64,000 nt of DNA, from NCBI RefSeq assembly GCF_963675395.1, contig NZ_OY776222.1, positions 186,001 to 250,000 of the forward strand, written 5' to 3'. This document shows positions 17,961-26,550 of the stretch, in pieces. The notes below the pieces were generated by a model that searched no databases, was not told the DNA's origin, and saw only the letters and a program-made list of their open reading frames with translations. Each line of letters starts with the position of its first letter. Position 1 is the stretch's first letter. Source of the DNA: an uncultured Vibrio sp. Its GTDB lineage: Bacteria; Pseudomonadota; Gammaproteobacteria; Enterobacterales; Vibrionaceae. A program made the translations under genes and the position numbers.

Positions 17961-18665
17961 TTAGTGATTGAGTTCTGCAACCGACTCAATACTGATGGCG
18001 TCATGGCGCCAATACTCAATATCGCAGTCAATCAACTCTCCATGTTGGTTATAGTTGGTACGCTCAACAACCATAGCTGGAGTACCGGATGTCGCTCTTA
18101 ACGCTTGCGCGACTTCACCAAGAAGTGTGCTGGTAGAAATTCGATAACGCGTTTTTTGATACACCACGCCAAAGTGCTCACGATAAATGTCGGTAAGCGA
18201 ATTGGTAAGGTCGAAACTCAATAAATTGGGAAAGATCTCGGGACGAATGTAGTTGGTCACATACACTACAGGCCTATCTTCCAGATACCGAACACGATCT
18301 ACACGATAAACATCCGAAAATGGCTGCAGTTGTAACAGACGCGCAGATTGTTTATTGGCCAAAGTACCTTTTGCCGCAATCAGCTCCGTTTTTGGCACGC
18401 GATTCTGCGCTTTCGCCATGTTTGGAAAATTAAGTGTTTGGGTTGGATCGTAACGTAGTGGCTCAGGTGAAATAAACCAGCCTCTTCTGTCTTCACGATA
18501 AATTCTTCCTTCCGCTTCCAATAACGACAACGCTTCGCGTAACGTAACTCGGGTTGTATCGAACGACTCCGCCAACTTACGTTCCGCGGGCAGTTTTTGA
18601 CGAGGCGAAAGCATGCCCGCTTCAATCTGTTCAACAATCGAATCTTTAATTTTTACGTACTGCAC
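17961..18665 (-). CDS. phnR: GntR/HutC-family regulator of 2-aminoethylphosphonate use (PhnR)
   Basis: This is a 234-residue repressor-type protein. The N-terminal winged helix-turn-helix (residues 1-70) contains QKLPAERKLAESFDTTRVTLREAL, and residues 85-230 form the UTRA ligand domain with VYRVDRVRYLEDRPVVY. It starts with GTG preceded by AAGGACACC. It sits 9 bp after the permease gene at the end of an AEP transport unit. Three TGGT-N4-ACCA boxes occur in front of the three transcription units of the cluster and fit the operator type used by HutC-like regulators; PhnR is the natural binder. The effector (AEP or an intermediate) is inferred. Confidence 0.88.
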   Translation of the reverse strand: MQYVKIKDSIVEQIEAGMLSPRQKLPAERKLAESFDTTRVTLREALSLLEAEGRIYREDRRGWFISPEPLRYDPTQTLNFPNMAKAQNRVPKTELIAAKGTLANKQSARLLQLQPFSDVYRVDRVRYLEDRPVVYVTNYIRPEIFPNLLSFDLTNSLTDIYREHFGVVYQKTRYRISTSTLLGEVAQALRATSGTPAMVVERTNYNQHGELIDCDIEYWRHDAISIESVAELNH

Positions 18666-18674
18666 GAGGTGTCC

Positions 18675-20399
18675 TTATCTTTTACGCCAAGCCTGTGTGC
18701 GATTTTCTAACCACTTACCCAACGTCATCTGCACGATCTTCACAATCGCGGCTGAAATCATGATCATCACTGCCATCGCAGCCGCCGCGCCCGTTTGGCC
18801 AGCGTCATCCATATTCAGAATCGATACCGAAGCCGGAATCGTATCGGTTGAGTATAGGAATACTACCGCAGAAGTGGTGGTCAATGCATTAACAAACAAA
18901 TAGGTTGCAATGTCCAAAACGGCAGGCATACAAACCGGTAACGTGACTTTAAAGAACAACTTGTACTGAGGAAGTTTTACCGATGCAGCTGTCGCTTCTA
19001 TCTCTGAAGGCAGTTGCTTCAGAGCGGTTAATGCGGTCATGTGACCAACCGTGTAATAGTGCACCACGGTATTAATCACAAGGAATGCCATCGTACCGTA
19101 AAGCACATTCAATGGATTGTTCACATCGTTGAAGTAAAAGATATAACCTAAACCCAATACCATTCCTGGCACCGCCATTGGCACTACGCTCAGCATCTGC
19201 ATCGCCTGACGGACTGGACCAAAAGCACGTCCTTTCTCAATGCTGTAAGCACCGACAAATATCACTGCAGTACCAATAACGGCAGTCCAACCAGCCAAAG
19301 TAAGAGAGTTAAAGAAAGGACTCCAGCCGTAGGTACTCATCTCGGCGAAATTATAGTTATTCAGCGTCAGCGCTTTGTTCCACGGCCAAAACGTTACTAA
19401 GGAACCGTAAACCGCCATGCCAAGTACAGCCAGTACCGCGACAGAAATTAGAGAACAGTATAAAAAACACAGACCATCACGCGCTTTGTTTGGTTCCGGT
19501 TGATAAGGCACAGAACGCGTATCGAACAAGCTTTTTTGCTTTTTCTGCACCCAACGATCCGTGCCAAACGCCATTAGCGCAGGGAAAAGCAGCATGATGC
19601 TGGTTACCGCCCCCATGGCAAAGTTTTGCTGACCAACGACTTGTTTGAAGATGTCCGTAGCCAGAACGTTGTAGCTGCCTCCGATCACTTTCGGCACACC
19701 AAAATCGGTAATCACCAAAGTGAACACAACAATCAGAGTGCTGATTAAACCGTACTTTGCCGCAGGTAACGTCACCATAAAGAAGGTTTTTATCGGCGAG
19801 GTTTTCAGAGCTCGTGCGGCTTCGTAAAGACGCGCATCGGAAGTACGCAGCGATGTGGTTAAAATCATCAGAGCATGCGGGAATGTCCAAAAAATCAAAC
19901 CCATGGAAATACCGATAGCACCATATACTGAGTGGCCACCAAGCAGCTCTTTCGCGATGCCTTGATTCCCAAACAGGAAGATCAAGCTAATCGCTGGCAA
20001 AAGCGAAGGCGCAAGAATCGGCGCGGTACCTATTATTTGAAACCAACCTTTTAGCGGCATACATGAGCGTGTCAGTGCATAAGCATAGCCAAAAGCCAGT
20101 ATGCCAACGACCGCCGTCACAACAAGCCCAAGAGTAAACGTGTTCCCAACGGAAACCCACAAGCTTGAAGAAGAAAAGTAAGTCGCAAAGTTGGCTAACC
20201 CGACAAACTCACCGTCGCTGTTTTGCACACTTTTGGTCAACATCGCCCACAGTGGCATCAAGATGAACAAGATCATCATAGTGGCTAGGCCAGCTAACAA
20301 ACCAAACAGCACCAGGTTGTCACGGCTAGTTAGTCCTACTATAGATTTTGCTTTGCCTTGGGTAGTCAGGCTATTCATCGTCATTGTCTTCGCATCCAT
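18675..20399 (-). CDS. 2-aminoethylphosphonate ABC transporter permease (fused, two modules)
   Basis: This 574-residue permease has two tandem binding-protein-dependent transport modules, each with about six membrane segments (roughly residues 30-290 and 330-560). The cytoplasmic EAA loops are seen as LYEAARALKTSPIKTFF near 190 and EIEATAASVKLPQYKLFF near 484. A single fused chain therefore supplies both halves of the channel, as in the PhnU2-type AEP importers. It lies 7 bp downstream of the ATPase gene and 9 bp before phnR. AEP specificity is based on gene context. Confidence 0.88.
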   Translation of the reverse strand: MDAKTMTMNSLTTQGKAKSIVGLTSRDNLVLFGLLAGLATMMILFILMPLWAMLTKSVQNSDGEFVGLANFATYFSSSSLWVSVGNTFTLGLVVTAVVGILAFGYAYALTRSCMPLKGWFQIIGTAPILAPSLLPAISLIFLFGNQGIAKELLGGHSVYGAIGISMGLIFWTFPHALMILTTSLRTSDARLYEAARALKTSPIKTFFMVTLPAAKYGLISTLIVVFTLVITDFGVPKVIGGSYNVLATDIFKQVVGQQNFAMGAVTSIMLLFPALMAFGTDRWVQKKQKSLFDTRSVPYQPEPNKARDGLCFLYCSLISVAVLAVLGMAVYGSLVTFWPWNKALTLNNYNFAEMSTYGWSPFFNSLTLAGWTAVIGTAVIFVGAYSIEKGRAFGPVRQAMQMLSVVPMAVPGMVLGLGYIFYFNDVNNPLNVLYGTMAFLVINTVVHYYTVGHMTALTALKQLPSEIEATAASVKLPQYKLFFKVTLPVCMPAVLDIATYLFVNALTTTSAVVFLYSTDTIPASVSILNMDDAGQTGAAAAMAVMIMISAAIVKIVQMTLGKWLENRTQAWRKR

Positions 20400-20406
20400 G
20401 TTGCAC

Positions 20407-21525
20407 CTACGCCGCCAACGCTTTTGCGAAGACTTTGCCCTTAGAAGGCGTTACGTAGCCGCGCAAACCGGTCTCCGAGAACTGGATGTAACGAACATCA
20501 CCGACACGAATATTGAGGTTTTGCACCACGTCTACAGGAACATCAACAACGATTGGCTCCACTCGGCTATCGTTTTGCAGTTTACAATCCACGCGGAAAA
20601 ACGCTCCCAAAAACTCGGTTTCTGTAATGCGTACTGGAAGCGAGTTGCGGTAGTTTTCAACAAACTTGATGTTCTCTGGACGAACGGCCAAGTCAAAGCA
20701 ATCACCACGCTGAATCTCACGATTCGTTAATCTCGGTGCAGGCAAAAGAGTCTCTGCAATGCGTACCTGAGATTCAGTCACAACTGACGTCTCAATAAAG
20801 TTCATGCTGCCGACAAACTCAGCCACAAAACGCGTTGCCGGTTTTTGATAAATCTCTTGCGGCGTACCCACTTGTTCAATCACACCGTGATTCATCACTA
20901 CAATTCTGTCCGCCATCGACAGCGCTTCATCCTGATCATGGGTCACCATGATGGTGGTGATGCCCAGTTTGCGTTGTAACTTACAGATCTCATTACGCAA
21001 ATGGACTCGTACTTTCGCGTCCAACGCAGATAAAGGCTCATCAAGCAGCAGCAGACCAGGAGATAAAGCCAGCGCACGCGCTAAAGCAACTCGCTGCTGC
21101 TGACCGCCCGACAATTGGTTGGGGAACTTCTCGCCCGACGTTGGCAAACCAATCATTTCTAGCCACTGTTCGACTTTATCTAGTGCTTCTTTGGTCGACA
21201 TGCCTTGGTTCTTCAAACCAATCGCAATGTTTTCTTGTACGGTCAGGTTCGGGAACAACGCATAAGATTGGAACACGATGCCGAAGTCACGCTTTTCCGG
21301 TGGTAGAAATGTCGTCTCCTGGCCGTTTTGAAAAATCGCACCAGAAGTTGGTAAATCTAAGCCAGCGATGGCACGTAGCAAGGTTGTTTTGCCACAGCCA
21401 GAAGGACCCAAGAAACAAACGAACTCGCCCTTTTCGATCGCCAGTGAGATTTGCTTTAATGCAGTGAACTGTCCGAATTGTTTCACTACATTTTCAATGT
21501 TCAGATAAGGTTGGTTAGTTGACAT
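20407..21525 (-). CDS. 2-aminoethylphosphonate ABC transporter ATP-binding protein
   Basis: This is a 372-residue ATPase with Walker A GPSGCGKTTLL (near 38), Q-loop FQSYALFP, signature [15 protein letters not shown] (near 138), Walker B LLLLDEPLSALD and H-loop THDQDEA. The C-terminal 130 residues form a TOBE/OB-type regulatory domain as in MalK- and Pot-type subunits. GGAGAG precedes the ATG. A perfect palindrome TGGTATATACCA lies 16 bp upstream of the start, implying its own PhnR-controlled promoter or a control point between phnS and this gene. Confidence 0.92.
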   Translation of the reverse strand: MSTNQPYLNIENVVKQFGQFTALKQISLAIEKGEFVCFLGPSGCGKTTLLRAIAGLDLPTSGAIFQNGQETTFLPPEKRDFGIVFQSYALFPNLTVQENIAIGLKNQGMSTKEALDKVEQWLEMIGLPTSGEKFPNQLSGGQQQRVALARALALSPGLLLLDEPLSALDAKVRVHLRNEICKLQRKLGITTIMVTHDQDEALSMADRIVVMNHGVIEQVGTPQEIYQKPATRFVAEFVGSMNFIETSVVTESQVRIAETLLPAPRLTNREIQRGDCFDLAVRPENIKFVENYRNSLPVRITETEFLGAFFRVDCKLQNDSRVEPIVVDVPVDVVQNLNIRVGDVRYIQFSETGLRGYVTPSKGKVFAKALAA

Positions 21526-21540
21526 AACACACTCTCCAAA

Positions 21541-21552
21541 TGGTATATACCA
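21541..21552. promoter_or_regulatory. Putative PhnR operator 1 (before the ATPase gene)
   Basis: TGGTATATACCA is a perfect 12-bp palindrome 16 bp upstream of the ATPase start. The TGGT...ACCA arms recur at two other sites in the cluster and resemble HutC/GntR-family operators. Confidence 0.65.
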
Positions 21553-21752
21553 ATTTTAGTTTTGCAGTGTTACGTTCCAATGACAAATTTATAGCCGGAA
21601 GGTTACAAATAGATGAACGCTCTCGACTTTAAACGCCAAAATCGAGGCTCATCTTAAAAATACGGGATGTCGGATTTATAAAAACATCCGCCCTGTTTTC
21701 TGGGTTAGTATCTGGCCATTAATGTGCCTTTACTTTGCACAAGATGCACAAA

Positions 21753-21772
21753 GGGAGAGCAACCGCTCTCCC
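21753..21772 (-). terminator. Hairpin downstream of the AEP binding-protein gene
   Basis: On the minus strand GGGAGAGC-GGTT-GCTCTCCC is followed by TTTGTG, 27 bp past the stop of the binding-protein gene. It probably terminates or attenuates, so that the binding protein is made in excess over the membrane subunits. Confidence 0.65.
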
Positions 21773-21798
21773 CAGTAAAATCCTATATGCGCAGAATG

Positions 21799-22809
21799 TT
21801 ACGATTTTGGCTCTGATTTCGCGTCAAACTTCTCAGACCATGTCGCTAGAATTTCGGCACGCTTACTGCCCATTTGTGCGAAGTCCATCTTCGCCATATT
21901 TTTCTGGACATTAGGGAAGTTAGACACGCTTGCTTTCACGTCTTTATGAGCTACGACTGGGTACATTTCTACGTATAGCTCATTCGCCGCTTTAGAGATT
22001 GACCAGTCAACTACACGCTTCGCTGCGTCTGATTCTTTAACTAGCCCAACCGCTTCAGACTCCCAACCAATGCCTTTTGGTGTGATGACCGCTAGCGGTG
22101 CGCCTTGAGTTTTCAGCTTCGCACCACGGCTTGCCATAGAGATACCGATCGCGACTTCGCCCATGCCCGCCTGAACACATGGCTTAGAACCTGAATGTGT
22201 ATAGTGAGCAATGTTCTTGTCTAAGTCACGCATGTAGTTCCATGCCTGATCTTCCCCCATGTTCTGTAGCCACGCAGACACCTGCATATAACCCGTGCCC
22301 GATGACGCGGGGTTAGGCATTGCGATGTGACCTTTGTAAACAGGCTTAGTTAGATCTTCCCAAGAAGTCGGTCTAGGCAGGTTAAGCTGCTTGGCAACCG
22401 CTTCGTTGAAACAAACCGCGTTAAAGAACGCGTCGTTACCGAACCAGGCTTGATTTGATTGCGGGTCATTGAGGTTCGCATGCAGCGCTTCTAGACCTTT
22501 AGGCGTATAAGCCTTTAACAGACCTTCGTCTTTCAGAAGTGCCATCGATGAGCCAGCAAGACCCCATACAACTTCTGCCTGAGGGTTGTTCTTCTCCGCG
22601 AGTAATTTCGCCGTCATGATGCCAGTTGAATCGCGAACCCACTTAATCTTGATATCTGGGTTGTCTTTCTCAAACGCAGACTTGTATTTAGCAAGAATGT
22701 CAGTTTCGAAAGCGGTGTAAACCGTCACTTCCTGTGCAGCCATTGCATTCGTAGCTAGCAGAGATACAAGCGCAGCCAGCGATCCTTTCATCAAACGGTT
22801 TTTCATCAT
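21799..22809 (-). CDS. 2-aminoethylphosphonate ABC transporter periplasmic binding protein
   Basis: This 336-residue extracellular solute-binding protein has a cleavable signal peptide (LMKGSLAALVSLLATNAMA). The mature protein starts AQEVTVYTAFETDILAKY and shows the type-2 iron/polyamine-like fold: IKWVRDSTGIMTAKLLAEK, then VWGLAGSSMALLK, and a MPNPASSGTGYMQ hinge near residue 167. It captures AEP in the periplasm for the fused permease. GGAGAAA precedes the first ATG. It is the first gene of the minus-strand unit, with an operator-like box 32 bp upstream. Confidence 0.9.
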   Translation of the reverse strand: MMKNRLMKGSLAALVSLLATNAMAAQEVTVYTAFETDILAKYKSAFEKDNPDIKIKWVRDSTGIMTAKLLAEKNNPQAEVVWGLAGSSMALLKDEGLLKAYTPKGLEALHANLNDPQSNQAWFGNDAFFNAVCFNEAVAKQLNLPRPTSWEDLTKPVYKGHIAMPNPASSGTGYMQVSAWLQNMGEDQAWNYMRDLDKNIAHYTHSGSKPCVQAGMGEVAIGISMASRGAKLKTQGAPLAVITPKGIGWESEAVGLVKESDAAKRVVDWSISKAANELYVEMYPVVAHKDVKASVSNFPNVQKNMAKMDFAQMGSKRAEILATWSEKFDAKSEPKS

Positions 22810-22841
22810 TTTCTCCAGTTAATTTGGCTAAGTATTCATTT

Positions 22842-22853
22842 TGGTCTGTACCA
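22842..22853. promoter_or_regulatory. Putative PhnR operator 2 (before the binding-protein gene)
   Basis: TGGTCTGTACCA keeps both TGGT and ACCA arms with an imperfect centre. It lies 32 bp upstream of the binding-protein start, in the divergent region shared with phnW. Confidence 0.55.
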
Positions 22854-23038
22854 GTTGACGATAATTACCCTACTGACCCAATGTGACGAATTCATGATCG
22901 TTAAATGGCAGTTTTACGAAAACTTTCTTCAAATCGCCCTTCTTTTAACCATTAAATTTGGCATATTAAAGTTTTATTAAATTCTTCGATCGACTATTTA
23001 CGCCGTATTTTGTCACCTGTTAAAGTCACCTCACAGCC

Positions 23039-23050
23039 TGGTGTATACCA
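23039..23050. promoter_or_regulatory. Putative PhnR operator 3 (before phnW)
   Basis: TGGTGTATACCA lies 25 bp upstream of the chosen phnW ATG. Eleven of its 12 bases match the perfect palindrome at 21541. Confidence 0.6.
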
Positions 23051-23075
23051 AATTAAAATTCTGATGGAAATAGAG

Positions 23076-24200
23076 ATGAAAAACGAATACCTGCTACTGA
23101 CTCCTGGCCCTCTATCAACTTCTGAAAGCGTTCGTGAAGCGATGCTGAAAGACTGGTGTACATGGGATGATGATTACAACAAAGACATCGTAGAAGTCAT
23201 CCGCTCGAAGCTGGTTAAGTTAGCAACCCAAAAGGGCGGCTACACTAGCGTATTAATGCAAGGGAGCGGAACCGCTTCAGTAGAAGCAACCATCGGGAGC
23301 GCAATTGGCAAAGATGGAAAGTTGCTGGTTGTAGATAACGGTGCATACGGCGCTCGTATCGTCCAAATTGCTGAATATTTAAATATTCCGTGCCATGTGG
23401 TTTCTCCTGGCGAAACATCACAGCCACACTTGAACGAAGTGGAAACCGCATTGGCATCGGATCCTACCATCACGCACGTGGCGATTGTTCACTGTGAGAC
23501 AACCACTGGCATGTTAAACCTTATCGCCGATTTTGCTTCTCTAGCGAAAGCACACAATAAAGTCGTGATCTTGGACGCGATGTCGAGCTTCGGCGGCATT
23601 CCAATGGATATTGCAGAACTGGATATCGACTTTATGATCAGCTCTGCGAACAAGTGTATTCAGGGTGTCCCGGGTTTCGGTTTTGTGATTGCAAAACAGA
23701 GCGAGCTGGAAAAATGCCAAGGCCAGGCACGTTCCCTTAGCCTAGACCTTTACGCTCAATGGCATTGCATGGAAGAAAATCACGGAAAATGGCGCTTCAC
23801 CTCGCCTACTCACACGGTGCGCGCTTTCTACCAAGCATTGCTAGAGCTAGAACGAGAAGGCGGTGTAGAAGCACGTCATCAGCGATACCAAACCAACCAG
23901 AAAACGCTGGTAGCGGGAATGCGCTCTCTTGGCTTCAAACCACTATTAAATGATGATCTACATTCACCAATCATCACTTCTTTCTACTCGCCAACGCACC
24001 GCGATTACCAATTCAAAACATTCTATACGCGTTTAAAAGAGCAAGGCTTCGTCATTTACCCGGGCAAAGTATCGAACGCTGACTGTTTCCGTATCGGTAA
24101 CATTGGTGAAGTGTATCCAGCCGACATTGAGCGTCTAATCGGTGCAGTGAAAAACGCGATGTACTGGCAAGACGTCCAAGAGCAAGAATTGGCGAACTGA
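23076..24200 (+). CDS. phnW: 2-aminoethylphosphonate-pyruvate transaminase PhnW
   Basis: This PLP enzyme converts AEP plus pyruvate into phosphonoacetaldehyde plus L-alanine. The 374-residue chain starts [15 protein letters not shown], the classic PhnW opening. Other marks are [14 protein letters not shown] near 69, [10 protein letters not shown] near 140, [10 protein letters not shown] near 168 and the PLP lysine in [10 protein letters not shown] near 192. I chose the ATG at 23076; the frame is open to a TTG 22 codons upstream, but that stretch contains the putative operator. It heads phnW-pbfA-phnX. Confidence 0.95.
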   Translation: MKNEYLLLTPGPLSTSESVREAMLKDWCTWDDDYNKDIVEVIRSKLVKLATQKGGYTSVLMQGSGTASVEATIGSAIGKDGKLLVVDNGAYGARIVQIAEYLNIPCHVVSPGETSQPHLNEVETALASDPTITHVAIVHCETTTGMLNLIADFASLAKAHNKVVILDAMSSFGGIPMDIAELDIDFMISSANKCIQGVPGFGFVIAKQSELEKCQGQARSLSLDLYAQWHCMEENHGKWRFTSPTHTVRAFYQALLELEREGGVEARHQRYQTNQKTLVAGMRSLGFKPLLNDDLHSPIITSFYSPTHRDYQFKTFYTRLKEQGFVIYPGKVSNADCFRIGNIGEVYPADIERLIGAVKNAMYWQDVQEQELAN

Positions 24201-24207
24201 GATACCC

Positions 24208-25590
24208 ATGATGACTCAGAATGTAAAACCGACCCATTTTCGCAGTGAAGGTGACGTTAATACGACCCCCGCTCGCCAAGCATGGCACGCGGCAATGGAT
24301 GATGAACGCACACAAAGCTTGTTGAAGCGTGATTCCGACGTCTTTCTGCACCAAGCGATGTCAACGCCGTGTCTCGATACATTAGAGGCAGCAGAAGGCA
24401 TCTACATCCAAGATGCAACGGGTAAAAAGTACATGGATTTTCATGGCAATAACGTGCATCAATTGGGCTACGGCCACCCACATGTGATTAAACGCGTGCA
24501 GGATCAAATCGCTAAGTTGCCGTTCTCGCCTCGCCGTTTTACCAGCGAAACCGCCATTGAATGTGCTGAAAAGCTAACGCAAATCTGTGGTGGAGAGCTA
24601 AATCGCGTTTTGTTCGCTCCGGGCGGGACATCTGCCGTTGGCATGGCACTGAAACTGGCGCGCCATGTCACGGGCAACTACAAAGTGGTGTCACTGTGGG
24701 ACTCTTTCCACGGAGCGTCACTAGATGCAATTTCTGTCGGCGGAGAAGCCTGTTTTCGTCACGGCATGGGGCCACTGATGGCTGGTGTTGAACGCATTCC
24801 ACCAGCCATCTCTTACCGAGGAGCTTTTCCTGTAAGTGACGCCAGTGATGTCCATTACGCAGATTACTTGGAATACGTCATCGAGAAAGAAGGAGGTGTT
24901 GGCGCATTCATCGCTGAAGCGGTACGTAATACCGATGTGCAAGTGCCAAGCAGAGCCTACTGGAAACGCATTCGCGAAATTTGTGACAAACACAATGTCA
25001 TGCTGATTATTGATGACATTCCCAACGGCATGGGTCGCAGCGGCGAATGGTTCACTTACCAGGCTTACGATATCGAGCCAGATATTCTGTGTATTGGCAA
25101 AGGCTTGGGCGGCGGCCTAGTACCCATCGCGGCCATGATCACCAAAGACAAATACAACACTGCAGAGCAGATCTCTATGGGTCACTACACCCATGAGAAA
25201 AGCCCTATTGGTTGCGCTGCGGCACTAGCAACCATAGAAGTCATCGAACAAGAAAACCTATTGGATAAGGCAAAAGTAGACAGCCAATTCATGCGTGAAA
25301 AACTGCTTGAGATGAAAGCTAAATACCCGGTGATTGGTGACGTTCGTGGCATCGGCATGCTTTGGGGGGTGGAGCTGGTTGCTGACCACAAAACCAAACA
25401 ACGCGCATTTGATGAAGCAGAAGCCGTACTGTACCAATGTCTTAATAACGGTGTGAGCTTCAAGATCTCGCAAGGCAATGTGATTCAACTTAGCCCACCG
25501 CTGATCATCACCCGCGAACAATTAACTCAGGCGTTGGCGATCGTTGAAGACGCTATAGCCAAAGTATGTAAAGACTTTAACTACTCGTAA
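24208..25590 (+). CDS. pbfA: (R)-1-hydroxy-2-aminoethylphosphonate ammonia-lyase PbfA (class III aminotransferase fold)
   Basis: This is a 460-residue class III aminotransferase-family protein. Typical blocks are MDFHGNNVHQLGYGHP near 76, APGGTSAVGMALKLAR near 138, the LIIDDIPNGMGRSG aspartate motif near 269 and the PLP lysine in CIGKGLGGG near 297. Placed between phnW and phnX, such a protein in vibrios has been described as PbfA, a lyase that removes ammonia from (R)-1-hydroxy-AEP to give phosphonoacetaldehyde rather than transaminating. This widens the substrate range of the PhnW-PhnX route. The start lies 7 bp after the phnW stop. Assignment rests on context plus recall of that family. 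Confidence 0.85.
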   Translation: MMTQNVKPTHFRSEGDVNTTPARQAWHAAMDDERTQSLLKRDSDVFLHQAMSTPCLDTLEAAEGIYIQDATGKKYMDFHGNNVHQLGYGHPHVIKRVQDQIAKLPFSPRRFTSETAIECAEKLTQICGGELNRVLFAPGGTSAVGMALKLARHVTGNYKVVSLWDSFHGASLDAISVGGEACFRHGMGPLMAGVERIPPAISYRGAFPVSDASDVHYADYLEYVIEKEGGVGAFIAEAVRNTDVQVPSRAYWKRIREICDKHNVMLIIDDIPNGMGRSGEWFTYQAYDIEPDILCIGKGLGGGLVPIAAMITKDKYNTAEQISMGHYTHEKSPIGCAAALATIEVIEQENLLDKAKVDSQFMREKLLEMKAKYPVIGDVRGIGMLWGVELVADHKTKQRAFDEAEAVLYQCLNNGVSFKISQGNVIQLSPPLIITREQLTQALAIVEDAIAKVCKDFNYS

Positions 25591-25649
25591 TAGAACCAAT
25601 TTAACCGGAGCACCAATCGTGCTTTGGCTACTAAGAAAAAGGATTGAAC

Positions 25650-26465
25650 ATGAGCAACTCACCAATTCAAGCAGTTATCTTTGACTGGGCTGGCACTATT
25701 GTCGATTTCGGCTCATTTGCACCCACCAGCATCTTTGTTGAAGCGTTTAAACAAGGTTTTAATTTTGACATCAACCTTGAAGAAGCGCGCGAGCCAATGG
25801 GACTTGGCAAATGGGACCACATCCAAGCCGTTGGCCGTATTCCGGCGGTTGATAAACGCTGGAACGAAAAGTTCGGCCGCTCAATGACCAGTGAAGACAT
25901 CGACGCGATATACGCAGCATTTATGCCGCTGCAAAAAGCAAAAGTTGCTGACCACGCGGCACCTATTCTTAATGCGGTAGAAGTAGTGAATGACCTAAAA
26001 GCCAAGGGAATTAAGATCGGCTCTTGCTCTGGCTACCCGCGTGAAGTGATGGACGTACTGATCCCTGTTGCGGCAGATTACGGTTACCAGCCTGACTACG
26101 TCGTCGCAACCGATGACCTTGCACAAGGTGGGCGCCCGGCGCCATTTATGGCACTGAAGAACGTCATAGAGCTCGGCGTGACAGACGTGAATGCATGCGT
26201 CAAAGTGGACGATTCCGCACCGGGCATCTTTGAGGGTCATAACGCCGGTATGTGGACGGTGGGTCTGCTACTTTCGGGCAACGAAGCTGGACTCACGTTT
26301 GAAGAGTATCAAACCGCAGACGAAGCAACCCTGGATGCTGCCCGTGAAAAAGCGCGTGCTAAATTTATCAAAAGCTCACCGCACTACTTGATTGACACGA
26401 TAGCTGATCTACCTGAAGTCATTGCAGATATCGAACGTCGCCTTGAAGCGAGTGAACGTCCGTAG
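25650..26465 (+). CDS. phnX: Phosphonoacetaldehyde hydrolase PhnX (phosphonatase)
   Basis: This HAD-superfamily enzyme cleaves the C-P bond of phosphonoacetaldehyde to acetaldehyde and phosphate. The 271-residue chain has the nucleophile motif [14 protein letters not shown] near residue 10, the Schiff-base region with the conserved lysine ([11 protein letters not shown] near 50), [12 protein letters not shown] near 125 and the acidic motif [10 protein letters not shown] near 184. The ATG at 25650 has AAAGGATT upstream; the TTG two codons earlier is not needed. It is last in the catabolic unit and followed by a terminator. Confidence 0.95.
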   Translation: MSNSPIQAVIFDWAGTIVDFGSFAPTSIFVEAFKQGFNFDINLEEAREPMGLGKWDHIQAVGRIPAVDKRWNEKFGRSMTSEDIDAIYAAFMPLQKAKVADHAAPILNAVEVVNDLKAKGIKIGSCSGYPREVMDVLIPVAADYGYQPDYVVATDDLAQGGRPAPFMALKNVIELGVTDVNACVKVDDSAPGIFEGHNAGMWTVGLLLSGNEAGLTFEEYQTADEATLDAAREKARAKFIKSSPHYLIDTIADLPEVIADIERRLEASERP

Positions 26466-26481
26466 ATAACGTATAGAAAAA

Positions 26482-26518
26482 CACCCCTCTTCAAACGGTG
26501 AGGGGCGTTGCATTTTTT
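26482..26518 (+). terminator. Rho-independent terminator after phnX
   Basis: The stem CCCCTC/GAGGGG has a 10-nt loop, and a TTTTTT run follows a short spacer (CGTTGCA). It ends the phnW-pbfA-phnX unit. Confidence 0.7.
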
Positions 26519-26550
26519 ACTCTGTTAATCAGACTTTAAAGGCGACACTG

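Noticed and set aside
20191..20730. A 179-codon plus-strand ORF across the permease/ATPase junction
   Set aside because: Antisense shadow of two firm transporter genes; no family resemblance.
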